A stretch of 64,000 nt of DNA, taken from positions 38,018,850 to 38,082,849 of the forward strand of contig OX411558.1 of NCBI GenBank assembly GCA_948146395.1. Direction: 5' to 3'. The notes under the pieces were generated by a model. That model worked only from the letters and a program-made list of their open reading frames with translations. It was not told where the DNA came from and ran no database searches. The number at the start of each line of letters is the position of its first letter. Within the stretch, counting starts at the first letter, position 1. Below are positions 10,229-22,300 of this stretch, one piece after another. Made by a program: the position numbers and the translations under genes. The DNA is from Fragum whitleyi (taxonomy: Eukaryota; Mollusca; Bivalvia; Cardiida; Cardiidae).

Positions 10229-10599
10229 CTATCCTAATATTGGATTATGTCATTTCTATTTTGACACAATTATGTGATCAATTGATAGCATCTTTTCTAT
10301 TGTTAAACTTAATGAATCAATTTTATGGATGATAGATTGCATCTGTTATACACTTTCTAATGTAAACAAGTTGTAGAATTCATTCTAGTTGAATAAACCT
10401 CATTACATGTCACATTTTTCTTAAACCTTTTCCCTTCAAAGTGGTACAAATAAATTATTTTTTGTGTTTCTCTCTCTTTTTCTAAATGTTTAAATTGATT
10501 TTGAATATATTTCTATTTGAATACTTTTATCTCGCTTTAAATAAATGCATCATTCCTCTTTCTACCCTACTGTTTTTCTCGTTTTGAAAAAAAAAGAAA

Positions 10600-10840
10600 A
10601 AAGGAGGTCTTGGAACTGCGTATAGTGTCAACCTTGTCAGTCTGCATACTGTACAGATTTGATATGGTCGAAACTTTTCGCACATTTCTAATTTTCTGAA
10701 TCTAAAATAATTAATTCTCCTTCCTGTGAAAGAATTTTGAAACAAGATCTCTGGTTGACCTGTTGTTGAACCAATCTCCTTTTCGAATATTTATTTATGA
10801 AGTTCCTAGATAGTTATTTTTGCATGACAGATCGCACTTA
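10600..10840. mobile_element. Degenerate foldback element, family B
   Basis: Shares blocks such as CGAAACTTTTCGCAC, CTGTGAAAGAATTTT and CTCTGGTTGACCTGTT with the better copies at 35,634-35,850 and 51,478-51,738. Its right end TGCATGACAGATCGCACT is a decayed version of the family terminus. Left end not resolved. Confidence 0.5.
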
Positions 10841-11693
10841 TTTAACTTTTAACCCTTTTGCTGTTTAATCCCTGCTTTTTACGTGCCTGTGATTTTATGA
10901 TTGAGAAAACATTGTGAAAATAGAAGAAATTGATTCTGTCAAGCAATTTCTTCTTTTTCCACTCTATTTTCTACCCTACTGAATGGTTATTTTTCAAATT
11001 AAACCCACTTTTAATTTTCGTCTGCAAAACCTTTTGAATTTGGACAGGAAAAGGTTAATAGTTCAAGTGAAGTCCTTAATCCATCATTTGAAATTGTTCC
11101 ACTCTACATGATGTATACAATTTGAATTAAATTAAGAAAGTGGTTTTAACATTTTCTCATTGAATATAGCTTAAAATTTCAACATTGTTGTCTACATAAT
11201 CTATGATCTGAAAGAGGTTATTTTCATTTGTTGACTACATCCTCTTTGTTTATTTCCAGTCTTATCATTGATATTTTCTAAGGAGATGATTTTATAAATT
11301 TATATTCTTGTATGCTATATTTTGTTTAAATAAAGTTAACAACATTTATCCTGCTTTTGTATGTTTCTCTCCAAAGGTTTTCATGCTGATTTTATTCCCT
11401 ATTCCAGCTTTGTTAGAACAAACCTTAATTTAATAGTTTATTTGTTTTAATTTTTGATTCAACAATTTCAAATAATCAGACTTTACCTTTTACTATTGTC
11501 TATTTGTAAAAGAGTGTTCCCTCTTTTCTTCAATCCAATACCCTAAAGCGATTGTCATCTTCCATTGTTTGATCAAATTAAATCAAAACCATTAGATATA
11601 TTTAAATCAGCCTGAGGCCACTTTTTCTTTCGATCATATTTGTACAAAAATGATCAATTCCCTTTTCTATGTACACTTATTATACTACTCACC
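10841..11693. other. Intergenic or 5' intron, no exon seen
   Basis: A decayed piece of family C (GAAGAAATTG...CAATTTCTTC) lies near 10,920-10,970. No upstream exon of the SEA-EGF gene could be identified, although one must exist because its first visible exon begins at an acceptor in phase 1. Confidence 0.35.
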
Positions 11694-11812
11694 TAACAAT
11701 GCTTTCCTGGTATTTCTCTCACCAGTACAACCACCACATTCTTTCCTAGCCTCCAGCTACTATCTCACATAGGTCTACGATTATCAACCCATTGGTGAGA
11801 GACAAAAAGTCT
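11694..11812 (-). mobile_element. tRNA-derived SINE body, fragment
   Basis: The minus strand carries the family body: AATGGGTTGATAATCGTAGA, ATAGTAGCTGGAGGCTAGGA and GAGAAATACCAGGAA. The tRNA-like head is absent. Confidence 0.6.
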
Positions 11813-11841
11813 CTTTTATTTTGTATCTTCGCACCCAAAGG

Positions 11842-11891
11842 GTTCTAGCTCCACTATGTTCCTTACGTAAGGAACATAGTGGAGCTAGAAC
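11842..11891. repeat. Perfect 50-bp palindrome
   Basis: Twenty-five base arms without spacer meet at CCTTAC/GTAAGG; outer ends are GTTCTAGCTCC and GGAGCTAGAAC. It lies about 160 bases upstream of the first SEA exon. Confidence 0.85.
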
Positions 11892-12048
11892 ACTTGGCTC
11901 TTGAACATGTTTTTGTTGTTGCAAATAAGGAATTCACCAATTGTAGTTTTACTGGGACAAAAGCGCTGCTAGTAGGTGTTGGGGTATAGACCGCTTTGCG
12001 ACAGCTCTTGTTTCGTTGTTAATATCTTAATTTTGTTTGGACTTGCAG

Positions 12049-13319
12049 TGAACAATCTGAAAATGTCATTGGAGATACAACTTAAAGAAAACTTTACAGA
12101 GGATTTGAAAAACAAAAGCAGTCTAAGGTTCGAGGAACTAAAGGGCCGATTACATGGATATGTAAGTTTATTTGTCTTATAATGCGAATGGGAATGTATT
12201 AAACATTTTACAGGATTCCATTTAGACTCGTCTGACCTTGTTCATCTTCATGTAGAACCTAGACTGGGACGTAAAAAGGATACTGAAAATAAAAGGAATG
12301 AAAATATATGTTTTTATGGTAGATTTAAAGAATATATTTTAGCGGAACATGGTTTAAGTATGTATACAAAAAAATATCATTTAAATTTTGACGTTTGATC
12401 GCTTTCGTACTTGAGTAAAGGTTTACAATATACATGTTTACAATTCATTAAACTTAATATGCAGTAAATACAAACGTCTCGCACAGACTAAAACTGTATT
12501 CTAGCGATTTTTAACTTCGTCATTTTCAGCTCACGACTGTTCTGTTTACCATGAAGGAATTAAAGTCTGTAGAAATAACTGGATTTAGGTATGTGAAACT
12601 TAAATAAAGAAAATAGGTGCGACCCGTTGCGATAAAGGCAATTTAATATTGTAACAAACGCAGAAATTTGATCCTATATCATTGACTTTTTTTTTTAAAT
12701 TGAAGAATTATTTTTGACAAATATTTTAGATAATAATGGTGATAATTATAATAGAAGTACTGATAAAAGCAAATAGCAAAGAATTGTTGTAAAATTATCA
12801 TAAATAGTGTTATGATTAAACATTTTTTTTTGTTTTTTTTTTAACAAAAAAGAATAAGGAAGAAGTACGTGTATTTACATAAGAGGCTTCTTAACCCTCG
12901 CCAGCCAATGAAAACGTTTGGTAATTCGAACGTTTTTGATCGATCTGAGTGCTTTCTCCCTATTTCAAAGAATTATGAAAGTTTCGGAGCGTTATGAGAC
13001 AGTATTTGGTGTGTCACGGGCAGAACACTTAGTGCGTATTAGAATGGTATTCATTGAGATGAGTGTCAATTTTACAAAACTCTTAGCTGAAACAGCCGCG
13101 CATCTATCAATATATGCCTATTGTTTTACAGAATTAGTAGTAATGCCAGAACGATTGCGGGCTACATACTTTACATAGACAACCTGGCCAAAGAAGCTGC
13201 CCTGGATGAGGTAAAACGTGTGATAGATAAGACAGTAACAGAATTTAGTGTCGCGAGAAATTATGGTATATCAGTGAACTTCATCCAGACTGAGGTGTTG
13301 CTTGAGGCAAAACTACAAG
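12049..13319 (+). CDS. SEA domain, three exons of the SEA-EGF gene
   Basis: Exons 12049-12161, 12530-12588 and 13132-13319 encode about 118 residues. The SEA pattern is clear: LKENFTEDLKNKSSLRFEEL, then LTTVLFTMKELKSVEITGFR, then GYILYIDN and an amphipathic helix ALDEVKRVIDKTV. The self-cleavage motif GSVVV after the FR position is not present (ISSNARTIAG instead), so autoproteolysis is not expected. A Met at 12,063 inside exon 1 has no signal peptide and is not taken as the start. Confidence 0.75.
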
Positions 13320-16300
13320 GTAAAAAATATTATATTTAACAACATCGTGAAAATAAGAAGCTTAGTGATTTTGGAATGACATTGGAATGAAATTGAACGA
13401 GTGTTTTTGGAGCGAGCGAGTTTTAAGTGAATTTACTGGGTGGTTATCCAACATCGCTAATTTTGTTTAGAATGAACAAAATTAGCGCTATATATTACCT
13501 CCCTTTTAATAAAATATCCATACAAGTCTATTCACTAAACTTTTAGATGCTTACAATTTCAATTATGTCAGAAGAATTGCGATTTTTTCTATCAAATATT
13601 CATTTTGAATGTAGATGTTGATCCTATTCTTTTCAGTGTTTTTGGAGCGTTTATGTAGGTTTATTACGTGTTTGAAATGAATGAATGGATAGCTGAGCGA
13701 GCGATTAAGAACGGTTTTGATTGAGATGAATGTCATTTTCAGGATGCTTTTAACTATATAATTTGAAACAAACAGATCTGTAAGAATGAATGTCATTCTT
13801 TTTTAGTCTGAATTTTTTGGCAACCCTGAGCACAACATACTCAATGTGAGCTTTTGTGATCATTAAATGTCCGTCGTCCGTCTTGCGTCGTCAACAATAT
13901 GAGTGTAAAAAACTTTCGATGCCATCTGGTGCAATATTCATAAAATTTTGTCAAAATGTTTTAAGGTCATTGGGTCGAACACAATTAAAGGTCGGAAGGG
14001 TCCATTTGATATCAGGCGGCTTTAATGCAAATGTTCTTGTTAAAAACGCTTTAGGCAATATATACGGCTCAAAATTGGTCAGAATGTTCTTGTCTGCTAC
14101 TTAGGAGCCATAATTATGTTCCAATGGTAAAACGAGAATGATTCTCTCGCCACAAGGATTAGCTCTATCGAGAATGGTATCATCCCATTAAATACAATAA
14201 TAACTTTTGCTGAAAATTTGGCCTTTAACGTTCGTTAAATAATCTTTGTATGCGTTTAAATTTGCTGAGAGAGAATCAATGAGATGAAGGTGAGCTATAT
14301 AGAATCACTATGGTTCCTTGAACCATTGTATGGACTATTTTATTCTAATTATCTGACGACTACAATTTTAACTCTACAATAATAAAAACAACAAACAGCA
14401 AAAGAGAAGGAAAGAAAGAAAGAAGGAGAGAGAGAGAATGGGGAGAGAGAGAGAGAGAGAGAGAGGGGGGGGAGAGAGAGAGAAAGGGGTAGAGAGAGGG
14501 ATAGAGAGAGAGAGCGAGCGAAGGGGCAGACAGACAGGGATACTGAGGAAATGACTGAGACAGAGAGAGACGGAGAAATAAGGTTTCTGACATTTTCTGA
14601 ATGATACAGTTTTAATAAGAAATGAAGAGTATACTATTTATTGATATTATTGAGGTATGAGTTTAAAACTTCATCTTATAAAGGAATACATGGGGCAGAT
14701 TCAAACTTAAGTGTGATTAGATTTTTTATTTCATACCTCATTGAAATTTAAAAAAATCCTCTCTGCAAATTAAATAATTCAATATCCTGAATCTAATATG
14801 TAAAGATTCCCATGATGATACTTTTTTGGGGGGTAGGGGGCTGCTTAGTGCTTAAAAATGGCTTGTACTTAAAATACTCATTCACTGAGGAATCAAATCA
14901 TTCTTTAAAAAAATACACAAATCTTGGAGGACACAACTTAAATTAAATATCAGTCATTCAAAGCAGTTTGATTTCCTAAAAGTGTTCCTTGTTCCCCGAT
15001 CTTTGAATGTATTTAGTTGTTCGATAAAATGATTTAATATAATTGCTTTCCATTTATTTTCGTGCATTCTGATTAGATGGGAAAAAAGGTTTTAATCATC
15101 AATAGAAAAACAAGTACGAAGCTTTTTTTGAGCTTGTAAGCAAAGTAGTCCCACAAGATTTTTTTCTTAATATTGAGAAATGCTTCCATTTCGCTTCAAA
15201 GTATTAAATTATTAGATATAAGGAGAGTATATCTAATAATTTAATACTTTGAAGCCGAATGCGTTCGTGAACGTTTCTCAAAGGCAAGATAGTTATCTCA
15301 AACGAATATGTACAATAAAAGTAAACTTGATTTATTAAAGATTATCTTGAATTTGCCCTTCTAAAATTTCGAAATGCAAATGAGTATGACGCGATAATCT
15401 AAATTTAGGCCGAACTTCATGAATATTTATTTTCACGCAACGTTTCAGACTACCATTGAAAACAAAGATGGAGTCTATAAACACTGCGAGCGAATCGGAC
15501 GGAAGCATAAGTTGAAATTCTGAGGTAAGGCGATTGTGAAATGAATTTATTAAACAGCAAATCTTTCAATGGTTGTTTTCAATGCGATCTTTGCCTACGA
15601 ATTAATGATTCGCTAGATTTCGTTGCAGAAAAGACGCATTTTTACAACAAAATGAGGAAAGGGGCCCCGATGGGAGAAAACTTGAGCACTTCTGATCAAT
15701 GCGTTTTTCTCATTTTTTTGTCATTACTCATTCAATCATTCATTTTTCGTTCTGAAAATTGAAATCATTTTATGTTCTGAGTCGCTGAACGTCGCTTTGA
15801 CCGAATCTTCGAACGTTTTTCGCTCGAAACATAATTCGCCCCGTGTCCGTTCGTACCTATTCCAGTTTGATTCTCTTCCAGTTCGCTATTGGACCATTCT
15901 ATCCATCTCATTTATGCTGTTTAAGAAAACAATAATTTGAAATATTTTCCGATTTTGTCATGTCTTGGATCAAACACTTATGAAACAAAAAAAGGGGCAT
16001 ATGATAATACATCAAATATTATTCAGCAACGATTCTGGTATTCAGATCTTTGAAAAAAGGTTAACAATTACTAAAAGATATTCCTTCCAAAATATACGAA
16101 ATTTACTGTGTCAGAGTAAATCTCTGAATGCTCAAGCTAATTATATAGTATCCAAAATCAGTTGTGTGCATAGGCGTAACATGGATTTTGAAATTTATAC
16201 TCACTCAGGAAGGCGACCACCAAATAACATAAAGGATGTAAGGCCATGTTTGGACTGTGACAAAAGATGAAAGCATCCGTCTGCCTCCCCCTCTCCAGGC

Positions 16301-19300
16301 TCTTTTTATGAATTGAGCATTGATCAATAATCAAAACATCGTGAAAAAAGCTTAAATAAGCTGTAGTTTCCATGTTATGATGATTCATCTGATCAACAAC
16401 ATTTTTCGAAAGAGGATTTATTTTTATTGGGCACTTGCGTAATTTGCATAATGGGAGCTACACCCTTGATGTGGTTAGAAATAAATGTGATTAATTGATA
16501 TATCTTTATTTGAAATTGAAACTGCTTTATAACTGGGCAGCCTTCATAGCACAGTGGTAGCACATTGGATTATCATTCAAAAGGTCCTGGGTTTGGTTCC
16601 GGTCAGAGGCATGGATGCTATAATCATAACAGCACGGATAATCATAGACTTATAATGTGGGATAGCAGCTGGCTTAAAAAGGATGTATCCTCTTCACCTC
16701 AATTATTGTGCATGTAAGCCTTTTGACCCTTCCCGTACTCTGAAAGACAGCCTTTCATACCATTTAATATCAATTTTCTATTAATTAATATTTCACGAAC
16801 CTATCAATAAAATTTGGTTCAAATCCGTTGAAAACATCATCTTGAAATTTGTGTTCATCAAGTGCTAGTTTACCTTAAAAAAGATGGATTGACTCCTTAG
16901 TTATCATGCATCTGGGAGAAAACTCCCTAGCAACAAAAAAGAAGCAAAATTATAACTCTATCTTTTGGTGTCACCTACCACTGCTTAAGTCAGCTTATTC
17001 CATATATTCATTTAGGTAAGATCTAGTTCTGAATTTTCTTATGCAAAGCTTAAACTTGCCTCTGTTAGATTTTAAATTTTGTGCAATATGGTTTCAGGTT
17101 TTCCCACTGCACCATTATTTGGGCACCATAATAAAACATAAAATGGAAAAAAGTTAGGCCAATCAAGCTCAATGAGGCTCATTTAGGTTCATGCAGAGGT
17201 ATAGAGGTATGCATGATAAATGAGAGTTGACAATTATGCTAAAACTTGTTTGAGAAATACCAGAAAACTGATGTTAGATGCTCCAGCCCCCTGGGTAAAA
17301 CCCCTGAAGTCTGTGCCTAGCATGACCTCATGAAACCCAGAAAAATGAATAGGGTTGCATTTTATCCATGCATATTTTTTTTACTTATTTCTCTAGGAGC
17401 AAGTAGTAATGAATGCCATAACCAAGGGAAAAATAAAGTGTTGAAGTCAGTAGGCAGAAACAGGCTGAAAGGAGGGTGAGTGATAAGAGACTAAATTATC
17501 TAATACATACAGAGATTATGCAATATTTTCTTTTAATTTCTTACATTTTATCTTAAACGACAGGGGTTGACACTAACTCCTGAGATTAAGGAGTTAATTG
17601 GACTCCTAACACATGAAATCAATGAGTCCAAGCTCAAAATAAGAAGTCCCAATTTTCAAAATGGGAGAACATTGTGGAAAAGAAGAAATTGCTTGTTATA
17701 GGCATTTTTTTCTTTTCTACAATGTCCTTTAAAAGAGGAGGGTTTCTTTTTCAAAATACCACAGGATGCAAGTAAATATTTTCTTCACCAATTTTTGTAG
17801 TGAAAAGGTCTACAGTTTTGGAAAGTGTAAGAAACGACAGTACTCTTTCATTTGTTTTTCAAAATATTCTCATATGATCCTTGGAGTCAATCGGACTCCT
17901 TACTTGCAAATGGAAGGAGTCCCATCTGGTAAACAAGGAGTCTCGGACTCCCGGACTCCCCTTAGTGTCGAACCCTGAACGATAGATTTATCTTCACACT
18001 ATAATGATGTGCTTTTTTTCCATTCACACAAAAATTCTGTTTCTCTTAAATAGAGGATTTTTAATATATATATATATTTATTGGTATTTTACAATACCAA
18101 AATTATACTAGTATAAAAAATCCATTGAACTTGGCAAAATAAAAATTTACTCATTTACTCAATGAGTCATGATTGTTACTTTCTGTTTACAGCTATCAAA
18201 TTGAATTGATTATTCACTGGATACTCCCAATTTAAAAAAAACTAATACTCACTAGGCAACTTTTTTTAATTCATGGAGAAATGAAATTAAAAACCATATT
18301 TCACTGTATTTACATGCAAAGCAGATTCAAACACAAGTTTGATTTGGTTTTTAGTGTCTTTCCATTGTAATAAATTTGAATTTCTTCTAATCTAATATCA
18401 TTAAGGTAAAAAATAAAAGATTTTACTTTTATGACAGAAATCTCTTGGGACTACAGTGCTCAAGCTAAAAATGGCTGTAAACCCATTTTCTTTTCAAGGA
18501 GGTATGAAATCAATTTTTTCAATCAATAAAAATACTCAAATAATGGTGTAACATTTTATCTATTTCATCAAGAAATATAACAAATTTCTCATCCTTCATT
18601 TTGATGTTCTTAACATTCTTTTTCAAGAACACATTAAGAACACATATCCAGATGAAAGGCTACACTGACAAATGTCAGATGCATACCAGGAAAAGGGTTA
18701 TTGTTTGATTTCCTGCCGGAAAGAAAGAGCCTGCTGAGCCACCACCAGGGCCTGTTCCAAGTCCAACATGACAAACGTCTATACATATGGGTATATTTGG
18801 GTAAGTATTTGAATGGGTAGTCTTCACTTCCAACTTTGTCCAGACTATAATCTATACATTTATGAATAGATTTTGAACAAATACCTTGAAAGCTCGAATA
18901 GAACACGGTCATGAGAAGATTTGCTAATTCAAACGGAAACCTTCGGATATATTGTAAGCTTTTGTTTAGCTGAAAGTTAAAGCTCAAGGTCAATTTTAGA
19001 AATTTTGCTAGCAGCCATCATAGCGCAGTTGTTAGTGCGCCTGACTGTCAATCTAGAGGTCTTGGGTTAGGTCCCCAATAACAGCACTTATACTTTCCAT
19101 CTGTTTGTATCACCACCAATTGGTTGATAATTGTAGACCTTTGTTGTGTGATAGCAGCTGGAAGCTAGAAAAGGATGTAATGGTAGTACAAGTGTGAGAA
19201 ATACCAGGAATCCATTTTTAGGTGCTCTAGCAACCGCAACATGTCTGAAATTTTTGTTAAAAGCGTCGTAAAACCCCGCCAAGACAAACAAACATCAAAA

Positions 19301-22300
19301 TTCAGCTAATCTGGAGCATATCACCTCCAATTAAAAATGGATTTCAATTGTACTTGCTATATTCATTCTGCATCAAAATATACACTTTGAAGCAAATATG
19401 AAGATTTATACCTCAAAAAGCAAGGTTGCAGAAGAAGGGTTATCACTAAAATATTGATTATCTGGGGTATTCTATTATAATGCCCCCTTCGAAAAGAGGG
19501 GGTATATTGCTTTGCACTTGTTGGTCCGTCGGTATTTATTTTAGTACAAATTTGGAAAATAATTTCCAAACCTTTGCCATATTCTCAAGTGCTTTAAGTT
19601 CAGGGAGAAATTGTCTAGCCCATTTAATCCTGACTCAATTAAGCAATTTCATTTAGATCTTTCGCTTAGGAGCTGACTGACACGCACATGCACTGATTTT
19701 TCATATTAAAAATTAAAAATTATGTTTTGCTGTAATAGACCTAAGAAAATATGAATAAGAAAATATAGCATGGTAGAATGACCATCATATATTTGGAAAA
19801 TCTATGAAAGATTCTGTTTGGCAATAAGTCAACAACTATGGCAATACATGATTCTGTGAAAAGGATAAGTGATGTAATGTTAAGACTAAACCAGAATGAA
19901 ATGAGGATTAGTGGATACCCCTATTTCTATTTGCAGGAGGAGTAGAGGCTTATTTCAGGACCTTAGATTCAGATAATCCACTTGAACTATATGACATGTT
20001 GGCTGGTCAGGGAAAGTTATAGATAAAAAATTGAGGCATAAAGAAAACAGGACACAGGGTTAAATTCAGTGTGAAAGAAAATATCGAAAGTTTTATTGTT
20101 CCAATGACGGTTGCAAGCCAGATACCTTTTACACAAGATTTAATAGCTCGTTGATTTCAGAGAAAACCTGAGGTATTGCTATAGCCTTGGTGTTGTTGTT
20201 TTGGGCGTCGTTGTTGTGCGAATACTTTGAAATTTTGTGATATCTCTAGCTCTACTGAAGGTTTTGACTTGAAACTTGGTACACATGCACCATCAAAAGA
20301 TCAAACTATACTATTAAGGGGAATAACTCTAGATGCATTTTGTGCAAATAATGCCCCTTTTTCAACTTAGATTTTTTTCCCATCAAGCACTCAACAGCCG
20401 AGCGTAGGCACCCATAGGCGTTCTCTTTTTCCAATCAGATATCTCTGGGACTTTCATATTTGTTAGTTCTGTAGGTGTAAATAGCTGTGATGTGTTTGAG
20501 GCAGCTGTTGTGGACAGTTTGTTGTACATTTTTATATGCCCAATGAAAGATGGGACATATAATGTGATCACCCGTAGCATCCAGTGTCTTTCAGGTGGTG
20601 ACCACTTCTTTGTCCAGACCATTAGTCTTTCATCCTGACAAGAAATCTGGCAATTATATTCCTCTCATGGTAAGAGTGCAGTGCAAATGGATCATAAATC
20701 TACCTAGCATTTCAGCTCACCTGAGCGCAAAGTGCTCATGTTAGCTATTATGATCACCCGCTGTTGTAGTGTCTATCAAAAATTTTTAAACAAAAACTCT
20801 TCCTTTACTACTAGGCCGATTTACACCAACTTTCAAAGGAATGTTCCCCAGAATAACTTAAAGAATTAAAATTGGTTGAAAACTGTATGCCATGGCAACA
20901 AAAGTGATTTTTTTTAAAAAAAATCTTTAAAATTCATCTTGATCTGAACCAGAAGCTCTACAATGTGGTATAGATTATCAGCTCATAGACCTTAATCAAA
21001 ATAACTAAAATCATTAATGTTGGGCCACCAGAGGCAGAGCACCAGGGGGCGGGGGAAGGGGGGTAGAACTTTGATCAAATTAGCTAATTCCAAATTCTTC
21101 TTCTAATGAACCAGAAGCCGAACAACATTGGAATTTGGCATGGATCATCAGCTCAATAACCTTTATTAAAAGAGCTTGAATCATGAGTTTTGGACAGGCA
21201 GGGGCAGAGCATTTTGGGGAGGGGGAACATGTTGGATCAAACTAGAAATCTTTATGATATCTGCTTCTACTGAACCATGACCCCTACAGGCTTAGAATTT
21301 GTCATGGATAATCAGCTCGTTATTATCAAATATGACAGGGTTACCACCAGGGGCAGAGCAACAGGTGAGAGTTGGTAGGACTCTGACCAAATAAGACATC
21401 TTCAAAATTCTTCTTCTCTTTCTAAACTAGGTCCCCAACAGCCTGTATATTTGACACGATTCATCAGTTCATTGACCTTTATTTATTAAAATCATGTCTC
21501 TTTTGTCATCAGGTTTAGAATAAGAAGGGGAGGGGGTAGTTCTCTGGTATCAATTTAGAAATCTTCAAAATTTCTTCATCTCAACCAGAGCTCCAACAGC
21601 CTTAATTTGGTAAAGATGAGATGATAGAAATCAAATTGCCAATTTAACCCAATTAGGTAGGAAGGGTTGAAATGGGAAATCATATAGCCAAATTTTCCCA
21701 ATTGGTTTTGAAGAGTTTAAATTCACAGAGCTGGATGATTAAATATGTGAAATCTCTTCTTTCTGGGATTGCTTAAACTGATCTAGGGTATAAAGCTTTT
21801 ACCTCAGGTGAGTGATCCAGGGTCAACGGTCCCCTTGTTTTTCAAGTTTTAGCCTCTGTTGATTTCAAGACTCTAATTTAAATCCCCTGTCCTACTCTTC
21901 ATCAAACAGTGTGAAAGGCATATATCTTGTTGCAATTTGCCACCTGGTTACATTTCTGTTAACATTAACATCAAATCTGGTTAGCACCATCAATAAAGCA
22001 CAAGACTAACAACCCTAAAGTGAATCCTGAATTCTGCTGATTTCAATCTGATATTTGCCTTAATCCTTCTTAAGCTGTCAACAGCATCCTTTACCAAAAT
22101 ATATTGCGTCTCCCAAATATTTGCTGCAAATTTGCGGCAAACTGTTTGCGAGAGAACTAATTTGCATACAAAGTCGAATTTGCAGCAAACCCTAATGGTA
22201 CGCTGGAAGTTAGAAAAATGTGTAATTAATAACAGAAAATTATAGGTAGCTGTACTATAGAACTGAAATATTGTTGAAAGAGGTTTATTTGTACAATTCT

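Noticed and set aside
14360..14593. 77-codon minus-strand ORF rich in Leu, Ser and Pro
   Set aside because: It is the translation of a (GA)n tract.
16537..16610. tRNA gene
   Set aside because: Box A and box B are present, but the acceptor stem does not pair and the sequence is followed by a shared SINE body seen at several other sites.
13319..17475. Joining the SEA exons to the 17,397 exon
   Set aside because: The entry phase fits, but the exit phase does not match the EGF exon, so the frame would be lost downstream.
18634..18993. 119-codon minus-strand ORF with a Trp-rich stretch
   Set aside because: No splice signals or family match; it lies in the intron of the plus-strand candidate gene and its PGGG-like motif is echoed in non-coding DNA at 22.8 kb.
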